Shown here in pieces: positions 8,901-18,265 of a DNA stretch of 64,000 nt. The position numbers and the translations under genes are program-made. Every line of letters begins with the position of its first letter. Positions within the stretch are counted from its first letter, which is position 1. The stretch is from positions 1 through 64,000 of the forward strand of contig NZ_JABXKK010000050.1 in the NCBI RefSeq assembly GCF_017115045.1, read 5' to 3'. The notes beneath the pieces are model-generated. The model worked only from the letters and a program-made list of their open reading frames with translations, was not told the origin of the DNA and did not search any database. Source of the stretch: Nostoc sp. NMS8. Its GTDB lineage: Bacteria > Cyanobacteriota > Cyanobacteriia > Cyanobacteriales > Nostocaceae.

Positions 8901-9752
8901 AAAATTTATATACTCTTGAATATAATGCCACGCTGTAGCCCAATCTGGATGATTAACATCTTGATGTTTAAAAGCTTTGAGATAATAGCAAAAGCCAATT
9001 TCACCGAGGATTTTTATCTGAGATTCTAAATTATTAGTTTGCTGCCACAGCTTATAAGCTGTGTGATAATGCTGTAGCGCCGAATCTTTTTGATTATTTA
9101 TCTGTTTGATAAAACCTAATAAAGATTCTAAATTAGCTTGAATTTCTAAATTATAAACATCTGGCTTGTTGAGTAAATATCTTTGCGCCGCTTCTAACTC
9201 ATTTTCCAGCTTTACATATCCATCTACGCTAAATTTTAAGTTGTTAGCAAACCAAGAATTAGCCGTTTCGGTGACAAAATCTACTAATTCTTGTGTTGAT
9301 ATATCAAAATTTCTCGTAGTTGCCCAACTTTCCAAATCTGGTGCAAGCTGTATTAGTTGCTTATAGATTTCATCGTCAATCCACAACACTAAGGGAAAAG
9401 CAAAATTTTTGCGAAACTCTTCCCGCACTTGATTTGCAGAAGTTAACATCACAGATAAATTCTGCACTGATTCCAAACCCACAACCATTACACAGGCTGG
9501 TATCTCTTCGCCGAATTCTTCTTGAATCGCAGTATAAAGAGTCCTGTTAGATTGCTGCACTGCCAAAACGCGAATTTCGACTCGACAAATTTCCTGCAAT
9601 CTGGAGATTAAGCGATCGCGCAGGCTAGCATAATTACACCGTGCCAAAATCAGCTTAAACTGTCCCACAGAGGATTCGATCGCCCAAGCTAATTGTGTCA
9701 GAGTGCGCTCGTTGTTTACATGGTTATCTTTTGGTGGTTGCTGTGAACTCAT
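5928..9752 (-). CDS. Giant TPR - STAND NTPase - WD40 signalling protein (truncated by frameshift)
   Basis: A 1274-residue open frame. Residues 1 to about 165 form an alpha/beta domain ([39 protein letters not shown]) like the P-loop-free modules found before cyanobacterial STAND proteins. A TPR-like helical array follows, to about residue 480. The NTPase has Walker [10 protein letters not shown] (about 534) and Walker [13 protein letters not shown] (about 685), then a winged-helix region. A membrane helix or hydrophobic linker ([18 protein letters not shown]) precedes four WD40 repeats with GHSS...[13 protein letters not shown] proteins act as nucleotide-controlled sensors, often in defence or programmed death. 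Two odd insertions are listed separately: a 10-copy heptapeptide repeat between Walker A and B, and a repeat-derived peptide near residues 876-922. The frame stops at a CT insertion inside the WD40 array, removing three blades and the tail. It lies 75 bp downstream of an ATPase gene on the same strand. Confidence 0.85.
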   Translation of the reverse strand: MSSQQPPKDNHVNNERTLTQLAWAIESSVGQFKLILARCNYASLRDRLISRLQEICRVEIRVLAVQQSNRTLYTAIQEEFGEEIPACVMVVGLESVQNLSVMLTSANQVREEFRKNFAFPLVLWIDDEIYKQLIQLAPDLESWATTRNFDISTQELVDFVTETANSWFANNLKFSVDGYVKLENELEAAQRYLLNKPDVYNLEIQANLESLLGFIKQINNQKDSALQHYHTAYKLWQQTNNLESQIKILGEIGFCYYLKAFKHQDVNHPDWATAWHYIQEYINFISRFHNSDLIASSVVKFGDILRDLQKWETLQSLTEKALGVHQTNNQVRELAKDYGFLAEVALANKNWVEANQLVQQALKVFATIPNVESASRSGVVSEISERDLKSKDLSLYQFILARSQYHLDQIQQATLSLETARDVGNPLEDVRLYLDILRFLQQLYFERKEYLKAYKIKQQRRSIEQQFGLRAFIGAGRLEATKQAFVETLRSNSPQGNIAPEITASGRLLDVERLIERMGRPDYKLIVIHGQSGVGKSSLVNAGLVPALKDKAIGVQDYLPVVMRVYTNWAEELGRLLGNEGDEGELKLQVSTSELGSSTFELGSSTFELGSPTFELGSPTFELGSPTSELGSPTSELGISTSELGTSTSELGTSTSELGTPQYLISRLKENEQRNLRTVLIFDQFEEFFFVYTEPAQRKQFFEFLGECLNVLSVKVILSLRVDYIHYLLECNDLSSLKIIGNDILSNNVLYKLGNFSPADTKSIIQRLTENTSFHLEPALVEQLVQDLADGLGEVRPIELQVVGAQLQTENITTLAEYRQRGTKDELVKRYLNEVVNDCGVENQQAAEILLYLLTDEKGTRPLKTRAELERDLLPYFSEIPPTPLKKGGFILSTPLRRGSPQAGGSKTPLRRGSPQAGGSETREDKAVEISKLDLVLEIFVQSGLVVLLPENPFDRYQLVHDYIAAFIRQQQEPKLKQVMAELEKERKERKLSEAKLNSFLKRALFGSITAGLGFAVLAAATFQWAVEANVNQINAINNSSEAFAVSEQYPDALITALRASNKLKHTLWAQHRSDTLIQTVATLQQGVYLKPNDRKENRAIEVNTLEGHSSSVRGVVFSPDGKTLASGSYDETIKLWDVSTGKAMKTLTGHSSTVRGVVFSPDGKTLASGSYDETIKLWDVSTGKAMKTLTGHSSLVSSVVFSPDGKTLASGTEDNTIKLWDVSTGKAMKTLTGHSSLVSSVVFSPDGKTLASGTEDNTIKLWDVSTGKAIKTL
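6991..7128. repeat. Dispersed GC-rich palindromic repeat inserted in frame in the STAND gene
   Basis: Plus-strand units GATCCCCCCGCCTGTGGCGA and CCCCCTTCTTAAGGGGGT occur twice, followed by CCCCCCTTTTTAAGGGGGG TTGGGGGGATC. The last part is the core found in small inverted-repeat elements at 38.4, 44.6, 59.0 and 62.7 kb. Here it is translated as PPTPLKKGG ... [13 protein letters not shown] (twice) without breaking the frame. Confidence 0.8.
7771..7985. repeat. 21-bp tandem repeat, about 10 copies, coding a heptapeptide
   Basis: The unit is close to CCGAGTTC(T/A)GAGGTCGAAGTT on the plus strand. On the coding strand it gives ten ELG units with variants [21 protein letters not shown] and ELGTSTS. 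Because 21 is a multiple of 3, all frames stay open. It lies between Walker A and Walker B of the STAND NTPase. Neighbouring copies are identical or differ at 1-3 bases, a sign of recent expansion. Confidence 0.9.
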
Positions 9753-9771
9753 AAGCTTATGTGTTTAGTTC

Positions 9772-9831
9772 GTAGTAAGCACTTTAGTGCTTTCAAAGAT
9801 AGGAAATAATAAGCACTAAAGTGCTTACTAC
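9772..9831. repeat. Inverted repeat between the ATPase and STAND genes
   Basis: The arms GTAGTAAGCACTTTAGTGCTT (9772-9792) and AAGCACTAAAGTGCTTACTAC (9811-9831) are a perfect 21-bp match. Each arm is itself nearly palindromic (AAGCACT-TT-AGTGCTT). It includes the stop codon of the ATPase gene at 9828-9830. It could be a mobile repeat, and could also lower read-through into the downstream STAND gene. Confidence 0.8.
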
Positions 9832-11195
9832 AAACTTAATTCTCTGGCTTCAGCCAAGACAGGATTAACATCAAACCAAGACTCCCCACCATCCCGATAT
9901 TCAAAGACAAACCGACTGCGGATCAGTTTTTGATATCCTTGGTCATCACTCACCTTTTTCCTTTCCTTGACATGACGTAACAATTGCCACTCATCATCAG
10001 AAATTGGCAACATTATTTCATTCCGCCGAGAACGAATCACTTCCTCTAAGGTTTCACGGGTGAGGGGAAGGCTCATTTCTTCCATAATCCAGGTATTCAG
10101 CAGCCTCAACACGTCCCGCACATGACCACCGCTCATTTTACATAACCGCTCTAGGCTAGCAGCACTATCAAAAATCTCAGTAATTTTATTTAAACGCTCC
10201 TCTGGTGTCATGTCAGGAAAAGCTCTAGCAAGTACCATCTGCTGCATGAGTAACATTCCCTGTGTATGAACACTGCCATCACACCATTGTACAGGTACCA
10301 TTGGTAACACCTTGGGATCTTCTGGGAAACGCTGAGTCAGCATTCCGTAATCGTTGGAAAACTTCAAAGATAAGGGCATGGTATAGATGAGATGACAATT
10401 AAGCTTAGTCAAAAACTCACCTTGATCGACAAATAGATATTCTTGCTGCGGACGACCCCAAGGTTTGACACGATTATCTATACGGTCAAGATTATCGACA
10501 ATTACCACTAGACCATTTTTACCCTGCTGTTTGAGTTTAGCGATCGCAGGTTCCAATAATTCTTGATTAATCGCTTCCAGCAGTTTAGTTTTTTGCGGTG
10601 CTAAATACTGATTGAGTTTTTCTCGCAGTGTTGGGTCATTTTTCATCTTCGCGGTGATTTCACCAATACCCACAGACAGAGAAAGCTTTTCTTTATCTGC
10701 GGATAAACCCACATCACCAACCCCCGGAACCTTAAGTTTTCCCCCCGTCACCTCGGAGTTTAAGACCTTCCAAGCACCTTGCAGCAACTCATTAAATTTG
10801 TTAGGTGTCTCTAGTGTAATTTTATCGAGATTTTGACTCACACGCCGAGCGATCGCTAATAGTACATCAGCAATATCAACATCGGTCATTTCCAGGTCAT
10901 CACTGGACTCAAAATAGACCACTTGGAAGCCTAACTTTTCCAGTTCTGCCTGTAACCGCAATAGTTCTGTCGATTTACCACAACCAATATGCCCAGTAAA
11001 TAAAGTACAAGTGGGTTCATTCGGCTTAAAAAAAGTAATCTTCTGCTTCAGCTTGCCAAGAATATCACCACCTCGTACCGAGGAAAAATCTATATAATAC
11101 TTGCCATCAGAGCTATTGTTGACAAACAGAGTTCTGCTGGGGTCGCTAGCCTGATAAAATTCCCGTAAGTCTATGGGCATAACCTGGTACTGCAA
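9828..11195 (-). CDS. KAP/AAA-like P-loop ATPase, partner of the STAND-WD40 protein
   Basis: A 455-aa protein. After an N-terminal DLREFYQASDPSRTLF segment it has Walker A GHIGCGKST, a helical middle, Walker B LVVIVDNLDRID, and a sensor-like segment LIYTMPLSL. A C-terminal ORC/Cdc6-type lid and winged region follow (MSGGHVRDVLRLLN and the terminal SWFDVNPVLAEARE). The VDNLDR motif is typical of KAP/AAA NTPases that couple ATP hydrolysis to protein or DNA assembly. It is the upstream gene of a two-gene unit with the STAND-WD40 protein. Conserved pairing of such ATPases with large sensor proteins in cyanobacteria suggests a joint signalling or defence role, but no substrate is known. Confidence 0.75.
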   Translation of the reverse strand: MQYQVMPIDLREFYQASDPSRTLFVNNSSDGKYYIDFSSVRGGDILGKLKQKITFFKPNEPTCTLFTGHIGCGKSTELLRLQAELEKLGFQVVYFESSDDLEMTDVDIADVLLAIARRVSQNLDKITLETPNKFNELLQGAWKVLNSEVTGGKLKVPGVGDVGLSADKEKLSLSVGIGEITAKMKNDPTLREKLNQYLAPQKTKLLEAINQELLEPAIAKLKQQGKNGLVVIVDNLDRIDNRVKPWGRPQQEYLFVDQGEFLTKLNCHLIYTMPLSLKFSNDYGMLTQRFPEDPKVLPMVPVQWCDGSVHTQGMLLMQQMVLARAFPDMTPEERLNKITEIFDSAASLERLCKMSGGHVRDVLRLLNTWIMEEMSLPLTRETLEEVIRSRRNEIMLPISDDEWQLLRHVKERKKVSDDQGYQKLIRSRFVFEYRDGGESWFDVNPVLAEARELSL

Positions 11196-11423
11196 TTATC
11201 TGGTATTGTCTTAACATATCCTTGTGGAAAAGGATAAAGTTACTTACATCATTGCATCTTACTATTTCGGAGAATTCTTGCTTTTACTGCCTCAAAAGCG
11301 ATCATAATGACATCGCAAATTCTCTGCGTACCTCTGCGTTTAAAAATATTTAAGTGATCTACAAAAACCGAGACTCTTTTTTGATACTATTTAAAACCGG
11401 ACTCTTTAAATACTGATTGACGT

Positions 11424-12827
11424 ATGAGCAAAGGTACCCTGTTTGACAAAGTTTGGGACTTACACACCGTTGGTACACTTCCCTCAGGGCTGACGCAACT
11501 ATTTATCGGGCTTCATCTAGTTCATGAAGTCACCAGTCCCCAGGCCTTTGCTATGTTACGCGAGAAGGGTCTAAAAGTACTGTTTCCAGAACGAACTGTG
11601 GCCACGGTCGATCATATTGTGCCCACAGATAATCAAGCGCGTCCCTTTGCCGATAGCTTGGCAGAAGAAATGATTCAGGCGCTTGAACAAAATTGTCAAG
11701 AAAATAACATAACTTTTTACAATATTGGTTCTGGGAGTCAGGGTATAGTTCACGTCATCGCCCCAGAACTGGGAATTACCCAGCCGGGAATGACGATCGC
11801 TTGTGGAGATAGTCACACTTCCAGTCATGGGGCATTTGGTGCGATCGCATTTGGTATCGGTACTAGTCAAGTCCGCGATGTTCTCGCTTCCCAAACCCTC
11901 GCCCTTTCCAAATTGAAAGTCCGCAAAATTGAAGTTAACGGCACTCTCAACCCTGGAGTTTACGCAAAAGATGTCATCCTGCATATCATCCGCACCCTTG
12001 GCGTAAAAGGTGGTGTGGGTTATGGCTACGAATTTGCAGGGACGACATTTGAGCAAATGAATATGGAAGAGAGGATGACTGTCTGCAATATGGCGATCGA
12101 AGGCGGTGCTAGATGCGGCTATGTCAATCCCGATCGAGTCACCTACGATTACCTCAAAGGCAGAGATTTTGCTCCCAAAGGTGCAGATTGGGATCAAGCA
12201 GTAGTTTGGTGGGAATCCATCAAGAGTGATGCTAATGCCCAGTACGATGATGTCGTAGTATTTGACGCGGCGGAAATTCCTCCTACCGTTACTTGGGGGA
12301 TTACTCCCGGTCAAGGTATCGGTGTCAATCAGTCAGTACCTCAGCCAGAAGAACTGCTGGAAGAAGACCGATTTATTGCCGAAGAAGCTTACCGCTACAT
12401 GGATTTATATCCTGGTCAACCCATCAAGGGTACCAAAATAGATGTCTGCTTTATTGGTAGTTGCACCAACGGCAGAATTAGTGATTTACGAGAAGCGGCA
12501 AAAATCGCCAAAGGTCGCCACGTTGCAGAAGGAATCAAAGCCTTTGTTGTCCCTGGTTCTGAACGGGTGAAGGAAGAGGCGGAAGCTGAAGGACTGGATA
12601 AAATCTTTCAGGAAGCCGGATTTGAGTGGCGGGAACCGGGATGTTCCATGTGCCTGGCTATGAACCCCGATAAGCTAGAAGGAAGACAAATCAGTGCTTC
12701 CTCATCTAATCGCAACTTTAAAGGCAGACAAGGTTCCTCTTCCGGTCGGACATTGCTGATGAGTCCGGCGATGGTCGCCACTGCTGCCATCAAAGGCGAA
12801 GTTTCTGATGTGCGCGAGTTGCTGTAA
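11424..12827 (+). CDS. leuC: 3-isopropylmalate dehydratase, large subunit
   Basis: A 467-aa aconitase-family protein catalysing the isomerisation of 2- to 3-isopropylmalate in leucine synthesis, as a heterodimer with LeuD. The start [16 protein letters not shown] is typical. Substrate and cluster motifs are visible: [22 protein letters not shown] and FIGSCTNGR (first Fe-S Cys), then the paired cluster Cys residues in [24 protein letters not shown] sequence closes the domain. Length is normal for bacterial LeuC. leuD follows 120 bp downstream in the same direction, separated by a G-rich repeat. Confidence 0.97.
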   Translation: MSKGTLFDKVWDLHTVGTLPSGLTQLFIGLHLVHEVTSPQAFAMLREKGLKVLFPERTVATVDHIVPTDNQARPFADSLAEEMIQALEQNCQENNITFYNIGSGSQGIVHVIAPELGITQPGMTIACGDSHTSSHGAFGAIAFGIGTSQVRDVLASQTLALSKLKVRKIEVNGTLNPGVYAKDVILHIIRTLGVKGGVGYGYEFAGTTFEQMNMEERMTVCNMAIEGGARCGYVNPDRVTYDYLKGRDFAPKGADWDQAVVWWESIKSDANAQYDDVVVFDAAEIPPTVTWGITPGQGIGVNQSVPQPEELLEEDRFIAEEAYRYMDLYPGQPIKGTKIDVCFIGSCTNGRISDLREAAKIAKGRHVAEGIKAFVVPGSERVKEEAEAEGLDKIFQEAGFEWREPGCSMCLAMNPDKLEGRQISASSSNRNFKGRQGSSSGRTLLMSPAMVATAAIKGEVSDVRELL

Positions 12828-12828
12828 T

Positions 12829-12912
12829 TTTGGGGACTGGGGACTAGGGACTGGGGATTGGGAATTGAAAGTTTACCTATTCCCAACTCCCTCATCTTCC
12901 CCAGTCCCTTTT
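12829..12912. repeat. Short tandem 'GGGGACT(A/T)G' repeat with complementary half
   Basis: Several imperfect copies of GGGACTGGGG/GGGATTGGG lie after leuC and are followed by CAACTCCCTCATCTTCCCCAGTCCC, which can fold back on them. Similar low-complexity tracts occur at 49125-49165. These are the short tandemly repeated sequences common in Nostoc-type genomes. Confidence 0.6.
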
Positions 12913-12947
12913 TCAACAGGCTGTCATTGAAATAATAGATAAAATCT

Positions 12948-13556
12948 ATGGTGAGTGAAGTTAAAACAGTTTCAGGGCGCGGTATACCTTTAGTGGGCAA
13001 TGATATAGATACCGATCGCATCATTCCCGCGCGATATTTGAAAGCCGTTACCTTTGATGGGTTAGGCGAAGGCGCGTTTATTGATGATCGGAAAGCACTT
13101 AAAGGTGAACATGCCTTTGACCAACCCCAATATCAAGGCGCGAAGATTTTAATAGTCAACCGTAACTTTGGCTGTGGTTCATCAAGAGAACATGCACCCC
13201 AAGCGATCGCTAAATGGGGAATCCAAGCTTTAATCGGTGAAAGCTTTGCCGAAATCTTTTTCGGTAACTGTGTGGCAATGGGCATACCTTGTGTGACAGC
13301 CGATGCTGTTACAGTTAAACAGCTGCAAGAGTTAGTCGCTGCCAATCCCCAAGCCGCCGTCACTGTAAATCTGGAAACCTTGCAAGTACAAATTGGTGAT
13401 TACACCGCCCCAGTTGCGATCGGTGAAGGGACAAGAAGCACATTTATTTCTGGAACTTGGGATGCTTGCGGTCAGTTGGTGGCTAACGCTGACCAAGTTC
13501 GGGCAACGGCTGCAAAATTACCTTATGTGGGTTGGGGCAATTTAGCCGCAAGTTAG
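12948..13556 (+). CDS. leuD: 3-isopropylmalate dehydratase, small subunit
   Basis: A 202-aa swivelling-domain subunit of isopropylmalate isomerase. Motifs: [16 protein letters not shown] near the start, [14 protein letters not shown] (substrate-binding loop), and [21 protein letters not shown]. It pairs with the LeuC just upstream to form the active enzyme. The start [15 protein letters not shown] is the usual one. Probably in one operon with leuC, although the intervening repeat could reduce read-through. Confidence 0.97.
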   Translation: MVSEVKTVSGRGIPLVGNDIDTDRIIPARYLKAVTFDGLGEGAFIDDRKALKGEHAFDQPQYQGAKILIVNRNFGCGSSREHAPQAIAKWGIQALIGESFAEIFFGNCVAMGIPCVTADAVTVKQLQELVAANPQAAVTVNLETLQVQIGDYTAPVAIGEGTRSTFISGTWDACGQLVANADQVRATAAKLPYVGWGNLAAS

Positions 13557-13653
13557 CGGTATGTAACAAATTAATTACCTTTGCAATCCCCATCTTCGCA
13601 GTAACTTGTTCGCCTTAGCGTCTCGTATAGAAGATGGGGAATTTCGCGGCCTC

Positions 13654-15582
13654 TTAAAAGCCACTTTTAGGAGTTTCTATAGCATTAGGACTCTCTGTAG
13701 TGGTAGGTTTTTTAGTATCGGTAACTTTCTGGTCGGTACTCTTCTGATTACCTTGATTTTCTAGCGTAGTTAGTGCCTGTTTTGCCAGATTTGCGGCTGC
13801 TTGTTTAAATAATGGTTCTATTTTATTTCGCCAATATTGAGTATTCGGCAACTTTTCAGGATGGTTTTTATAATCTAAAACTTTATCCCATTTACCACCA
13901 TCTATTGCTTTGTTAATCTCATTAGATAACGCCTCAGCCTTCGCCCAATCTTGCTGCCACTGGGCAATCATTTTGCCCGTCTCTTGGATACCAGAAGCAG
14001 CATTTGCCGGAATTGACCTCAAAAGTGCGATCGCTCCTGTTATATCCCCTGAATCATACTTCTGTCTTGCTTGTTCTATAATATTGGCACTGTTATCGCT
14101 AGGCTGCGATCGTTCTGATTTCCCAGCATCGTCAGCTGACCCCTTCGACTTTTCTGGTAATGGAGTTACAACATTTTGCGATTTTGATTTTGTCTTGCTA
14201 GTCGGTCGATTCGCAATCGAGCTACTATCATCTACAATCTTTGTTGCAATGCCTTTTTCGCGCAAGCAAGAACTCCATTCTTGATTATTGGTTATCTGAT
14301 CCGAGTCAACCCAAGCCAAACGACCAGGTTTAAGTTTAATTTCTACCCAACCTCCTTTTGTCCGCTTGCCAGTCACCTGGAAATTAGTGTTATCAGTAAC
14401 AGTTTGCAAAACATTATTAGAATTTATCGAACTAGGTTTAGAACGGATATTAGAATTTCCCACGACAATAGCCAAGCATTTGTCTGTTAAGGCAGTATTA
14501 TTACCAGTAATATTTAAAGCGAAATTTTTCACATTTGGATATACATTGGCTACCAAAGCAGCCGCACCACCCGCCAATAATATGCCAACTAATATCGGCC
14601 ATGGGTCTGATTTATGAGAATCTTGACGCCCAGGTTTCGCGCGGACAGGATTGGCTGGTGCAACTGCAACAGTTTGTAGCCGAGATACTTGAGGTTGGGA
14701 TTTGGCTGTTTGGTAGTTGGAATTATTAGCGGCTTCTTGAGAGGTGGAAAGTACTGGTACAGGATTAATCGCCTCTTTACAGACTTGTAGCGCCTCTGTG
14801 GCGCTTTGGTAGCGGTCTTTGAAGTGATAACGTACCATCTTAGACAACACTGCCGCCAGTCGATGGTTCACGGTTGCTGAATGACGCCAGATGATTTCGC
14901 CCGTTTCTGGGTCTTCTTGCAATTCTGTTGGCTGTAATCCTGTTAATGCTTGAATAGCAATCACACCAAGGGAATAGATATCGCTATTAGGGCGGGGTTT
15001 ACCTTGTCCTTGTTCTGTGGGCATATAGCCAGGAGTGCCAATAACCACTGTCGGCGAGGCTTGTCCGCCCACTGCTACCATCTGTGTACGCAGTTGCTTC
15101 ACTGCCCCAAAGTCTACTAAAACTAACTTATTATCGGAAGCGCGACGAATGATATTATCCGGCTTGATATCGCGGTGAATCACACCTTGGCGATGGACAA
15201 ATTCGAGAATTTCTAAAACTTCCTGTAACAGTTGAATTACCTGGCTTTCATTCCAGCGCTTACCAGAGATAAGTTCTTCAGCTAAGGTATGTCCTTCAAT
15301 ATATTCTTGTACTAGATAGAATTCTTGATTTTCGTCAAAATACGCTAGTAGCCTGGGTATTTGGTCATGATTGCCCAGTTTTTCTAAGGTTTCGGCTTCA
15401 CTGTTGAATAGACGTTTCGCAGTATCAAAAACTCTGGGGTCAGTTCCGGGTTTAAGGTGCTTAACAACGCAGATGGGATTGCCAGGCCGTCTAGTATCTT
15501 GAGCAATATAGGTTTGACCAAATCCTCCCATCGCGAGGACTCGAATTACTTGGTAACGATGATCTAGTAGCTTGCCTATCAT
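13654..15582 (-). CDS. Membrane-anchored Ser/Thr protein kinase with extracytoplasmic SH3 domain
   Basis: A 642-aa Hanks-type kinase. The kinase domain spans residues 1 to about 270, with the Gly loop (LAMGGFGQTYIAQD), catalytic loop HRDIKPDNII, DFG (VDFGAVKQL) and GTPGYMPTEQ before the APE-like site. A single membrane helix follows near residues 325-350 (WPILVGILLAGGAAALVANVY). Outside the membrane lies a bacterial SH3 domain (GNSNIRSKPSSINSN ... GWVEIKLKPGRLAWVDSDQI), then a Ser/Thr/Lys-rich linker and a helical C-terminus. It probably transmits an envelope or periplasmic signal by phosphorylating cytoplasmic targets. Monocistronic by spacing. Confidence 0.9.
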   Translation of the reverse strand: MIGKLLDHRYQVIRVLAMGGFGQTYIAQDTRRPGNPICVVKHLKPGTDPRVFDTAKRLFNSEAETLEKLGNHDQIPRLLAYFDENQEFYLVQEYIEGHTLAEELISGKRWNESQVIQLLQEVLEILEFVHRQGVIHRDIKPDNIIRRASDNKLVLVDFGAVKQLRTQMVAVGGQASPTVVIGTPGYMPTEQGQGKPRPNSDIYSLGVIAIQALTGLQPTELQEDPETGEIIWRHSATVNHRLAAVLSKMVRYHFKDRYQSATEALQVCKEAINPVPVLSTSQEAANNSNYQTAKSQPQVSRLQTVAVAPANPVRAKPGRQDSHKSDPWPILVGILLAGGAAALVANVYPNVKNFALNITGNNTALTDKCLAIVVGNSNIRSKPSSINSNNVLQTVTDNTNFQVTGKRTKGGWVEIKLKPGRLAWVDSDQITNNQEWSSCLREKGIATKIVDDSSSIANRPTSKTKSKSQNVVTPLPEKSKGSADDAGKSERSQPSDNSANIIEQARQKYDSGDITGAIALLRSIPANAASGIQETGKMIAQWQQDWAKAEALSNEINKAIDGGKWDKVLDYKNHPEKLPNTQYWRNKIEPLFKQAAANLAKQALTTLENQGNQKSTDQKVTDTKKPTTTESPNAIETPKSGF

Positions 15583-15746
15583 ATTCCCTCCCCAGAGTTC
15601 TTACCTAATTTTTCAGCTAGTAATAAATATCTCCAAATTTTCTTCAATGAAATCCGCTATCTTGAGAAAAGATTTAGATTAAAAACGCAGCTTTTTAATA
15701 AACATAGACTGTTTATTTTTCTTTATAGTGCCCCTGTTTACTACCA

Positions 15747-16235
15747 ATGCCACCTAAAATAACAAACTCAGTTGCATGGCAACAGGCTGAAATCCTCATG
15801 CAGCCTGCTTTCATTCGGGTTATCGACAATCTCCGTAAGCTGCTTGATGAATCCCCCTGGACGGGAACTTACCATGATGTCCTGATTTGGCCGCCTAGCA
15901 CCACTGATGAAATCAAAGCATTGGTGACTGAGTTGTTGCAATCAATGGAAACTGCAACGCCTCAAGAAGCAGATGAAATCAGACAGACTCTGGCTCGTCT
16001 GCCGATGCCCCATCCAGGATATCATCTACGTTTAGAGCATCAACAGCAGCAAGCAAGTATCGATTTGTGGGAACTGTGTTATCAAGTGTGTTTTATAAAA
16101 TACAGCCCAGTTCAGGAATCTGCTGATGTTGATACTAGTTTAATTGATGAATTCGGTGAAGTGGATTGGCTGCGTTTGGATGCGAAGGCAAAGGAGTTAG
16201 TTGAACAGGCGTTTGCTAAATTACCAGAAAGTTGA
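15747..16235 (+). CDS. Conserved cyanobacterial hypothetical protein, 162 aa
   Basis: Starts MPPKITNSVAWQQAEILMQPAFIRVIDNLRKLL; mainly helical, acidic, soluble, with no membrane segment. The central motif SPWTGTYHDVLIWPP and the HPGYHLRLEH segment look conserved rather than random. I do not recognise a functional family. It sits 165 bp divergent from the Ser/Thr kinase and 155 bp upstream of the pseudouridine synthase, from which it is separated by a GGGAGCAGGG-type repeat (16236-16380). Confidence 0.7.
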   Translation: MPPKITNSVAWQQAEILMQPAFIRVIDNLRKLLDESPWTGTYHDVLIWPPSTTDEIKALVTELLQSMETATPQEADEIRQTLARLPMPHPGYHLRLEHQQQQASIDLWELCYQVCFIKYSPVQESADVDTSLIDEFGEVDWLRLDAKAKELVEQAFAKLPES

Positions 16236-16390
16236 ACAAGAGGCAAGGGAGCAGGGAGCGGGGAGCAGGGGAGATAGAAAAGAATTGGAATTCGACCCCT
16301 CCCTGCTCGAGAACCACTTAACTACTATGGAGGACGTAAGAACATATTCTGCTCCCTGCCCCTTCCCCCTGCCTATTCGTTGAAACCTAT

Positions 16391-18076
16391 ATGGTAGTTC
16401 TGCACCCACTTTCAGATTTCATCGACTGCGATGCCATCAGCGATTCATCTTGTAGCTATTGGTACGAAGGCCGCTGTCTGGAAAGTGGCCTTCGCCTAAA
16501 ATTACCCCGCACCTCAATGTCTGAAGCGATCGCCTACAGACTAATGCAAGAGTTAGCTAATAATGACTGTTATTCTCATGAAGGCAAGATGTATGGCATC
16601 TTATTGGTTGAACTGCCTAATGGCGAACAACGGATACTAAAAGCCTTCTCCGGTCTTTTAAATGGTTGTAGTGTTGTTGAGGGCTGGGTACCACCAATTC
16701 CAGGTAGAGACGAAGTTGCTTTTGAGGAAGCTCGTACTTTGGCGCAGTTAGACGCGATTAAGCAAGAACTTTTGACCTTGAAGCAACTCACAGAACGCCA
16801 GCAGTATGAAACTCTATTAAATGAGTTTGAGCAACAGTTGCAAGCAATGAGCGATCGCCATCGCTATTGCAAACATCAACGACAGGAAAAACGTCAGCAA
16901 ATCTGCAAGACACTCAGCCCAGAAGCACTCACTATTGCTCTTGAACAACTTGATGAAGAGAGCCGTCAGCAAGGAATTGAGCGACGACAACTTAAACTCC
17001 AGCAAAATGCCCGATTACAACCTCTGCAACAGTTAATTGCAGCGGCGGATGCGCGAATTAGTGAACTGAAACAACAGCGAAAAGCACTATCCCGTCAATT
17101 ACAAGCTCAAATGCAGGCTAGCTATAGCTTGACTAATTTTTCTGGGCGATCGCAATCATTGCAAGAATTGATGCCAGAAGGTTCGCCCACTGGTACAGGA
17201 GACTGTTGTGCCCCAAAGCTACTTCATTATGCAGCAACACATAATCTCAAACCGTTGGCAATGGCAGAATTTTGGTGGGGTACGTCTTCAGCAAATCAGG
17301 ACAAAATTCAGGGAGAATTTTATGGAGCGTGTATAGAACGATGTCAGCCATTGATGGGGTTTTTGCTCTCAGGGTTAAGACCTAACCCCCCAACCCCCTT
17401 GCCGCACTTCGTGCCGCTGCGCGAACGCAGGGAAGGGGGAGAGGTCACTTTACCCATTATTTATGAAGATGAATGGCTGATTGCGGTAAATAAACCTGCT
17501 GGATTACTTTCGGTACCTGGTCGTTATCGCGATCGCCAAGATAGTGTCTTGAGTCGCTTCGCTCATCTGTTACCGGATGGTATGTCACTTGCATCTGTGC
17601 ATCGCTTAGATCAAGAAACTTCCGGGATTTTGTTGTTAGCGCGCGATCGCCAAACTCATCGGCAACTTAGTCAGCAGTTTCAGCAACGCCAGGTTCACAA
17701 GGTTTATGAAGCCATACTTTCCGGTGTTGTAACAGTTGAGCAAGGTGTAATTGACTTGCCATTGTGGGGAAATCCTGAAAATCGCCCCTATCAAAAAGTT
17801 GATTGGCAACACGGCAAACCCAGCTTGACACACTTTCAGGTAATGGCGAGAGAAGAAGATTACACCCGCTTAGAATTTACACCGCTAACAGGACGCACCC
17901 ATCAATTGAGGGTTCATGCAGCTGATGTGCGAGGACTAGGGATTGCTATTTTAGGCGATCGCCTTTATGGATGCGATGCAGTTACCAGTCGCTTACATCT
18001 GCACGCTAGAGAACTTCATTTTGAGCATCCGCAGTTAAATGAAACTATTCACCTACATGTAAAAACACCGTTTTGA
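16391..18076 (+). CDS. RluA-family pseudouridine synthase with long N-terminal extension
   Basis: A 561-aa protein. The C-terminal half (about 355-561) is an RluA/RluD-type synthase converting uridine in RNA to pseudouridine, with the catalytic Asp in VHRLDQETSGILLLARD and the later PLTGRTHQLRVH motif. The N-terminal half is found in large YqcB/RluA-like synthases and contains a long coiled coil (about 115-240, rich in Q, E and R). Between the halves is GLRPNPPTPLPHFVPLRER REGG, encoded by a dispersed C-rich repeat (17383-17450) that keeps the frame. The start at 16391 is ATG with no strong ribosome site nearby. Confidence 0.85.
   Translation: MVVLHPLSDFIDCDAISDSSCSYWYEGRCLESGLRLKLPRTSMSEAIAYRLMQELANNDCYSHEGKMYGILLVELPNGEQRILKAFSGLLNGCSVVEGWVPPIPGRDEVAFEEARTLAQLDAIKQELLTLKQLTERQQYETLLNEFEQQLQAMSDRHRYCKHQRQEKRQQICKTLSPEALTIALEQLDEESRQQGIERRQLKLQQNARLQPLQQLIAAADARISELKQQRKALSRQLQAQMQASYSLTNFSGRSQSLQELMPEGSPTGTGDCCAPKLLHYAATHNLKPLAMAEFWWGTSSANQDKIQGEFYGACIERCQPLMGFLLSGLRPNPPTPLPHFVPLRERREGGEVTLPIIYEDEWLIAVNKPAGLLSVPGRYRDRQDSVLSRFAHLLPDGMSLASVHRLDQETSGILLLARDRQTHRQLSQQFQQRQVHKVYEAILSGVVTVEQGVIDLPLWGNPENRPYQKVDWQHGKPSLTHFQVMAREEDYTRLEFTPLTGRTHQLRVHAADVRGLGIAILGDRLYGCDAVTSRLHLHARELHFEHPQLNETIHLHVKTPF
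17383..17450. repeat. Dispersed C-rich repeat inside a coding sequence
   Basis: CCTAACCCCCCAACCCCCTT, then an internal palindrome-like GCACTTCGTGC and CGCTGCGCGAACGCAGGGAA, then GGGGGAGAGG. Composition and symmetry match intergenic repeats of this genome type. It is translated in frame as a Pro/Arg-rich linker in the pseudouridine synthase. Confidence 0.65.
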
Positions 18077-18265
18077 GAATGTTGCACAATAGAGTGCGAT
18101 CGCTCTATTAATTTAGATTATACAAGCGTTCTATTACGTATTCTTTAATCAAAATTGATGCTTTTAACAGTGTAATTACCACCTATTTATAATTTTATAG
18201 TATCTTACCTTACTTTATCAATTATCCTATAAACTAAGTAAATAGGTAAAATACTACCACATAAG

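Noticed and set aside
11571..12314. 247-aa minus-strand frame inside leuC
   Set aside because: Shadow of leuC; no domain seen.
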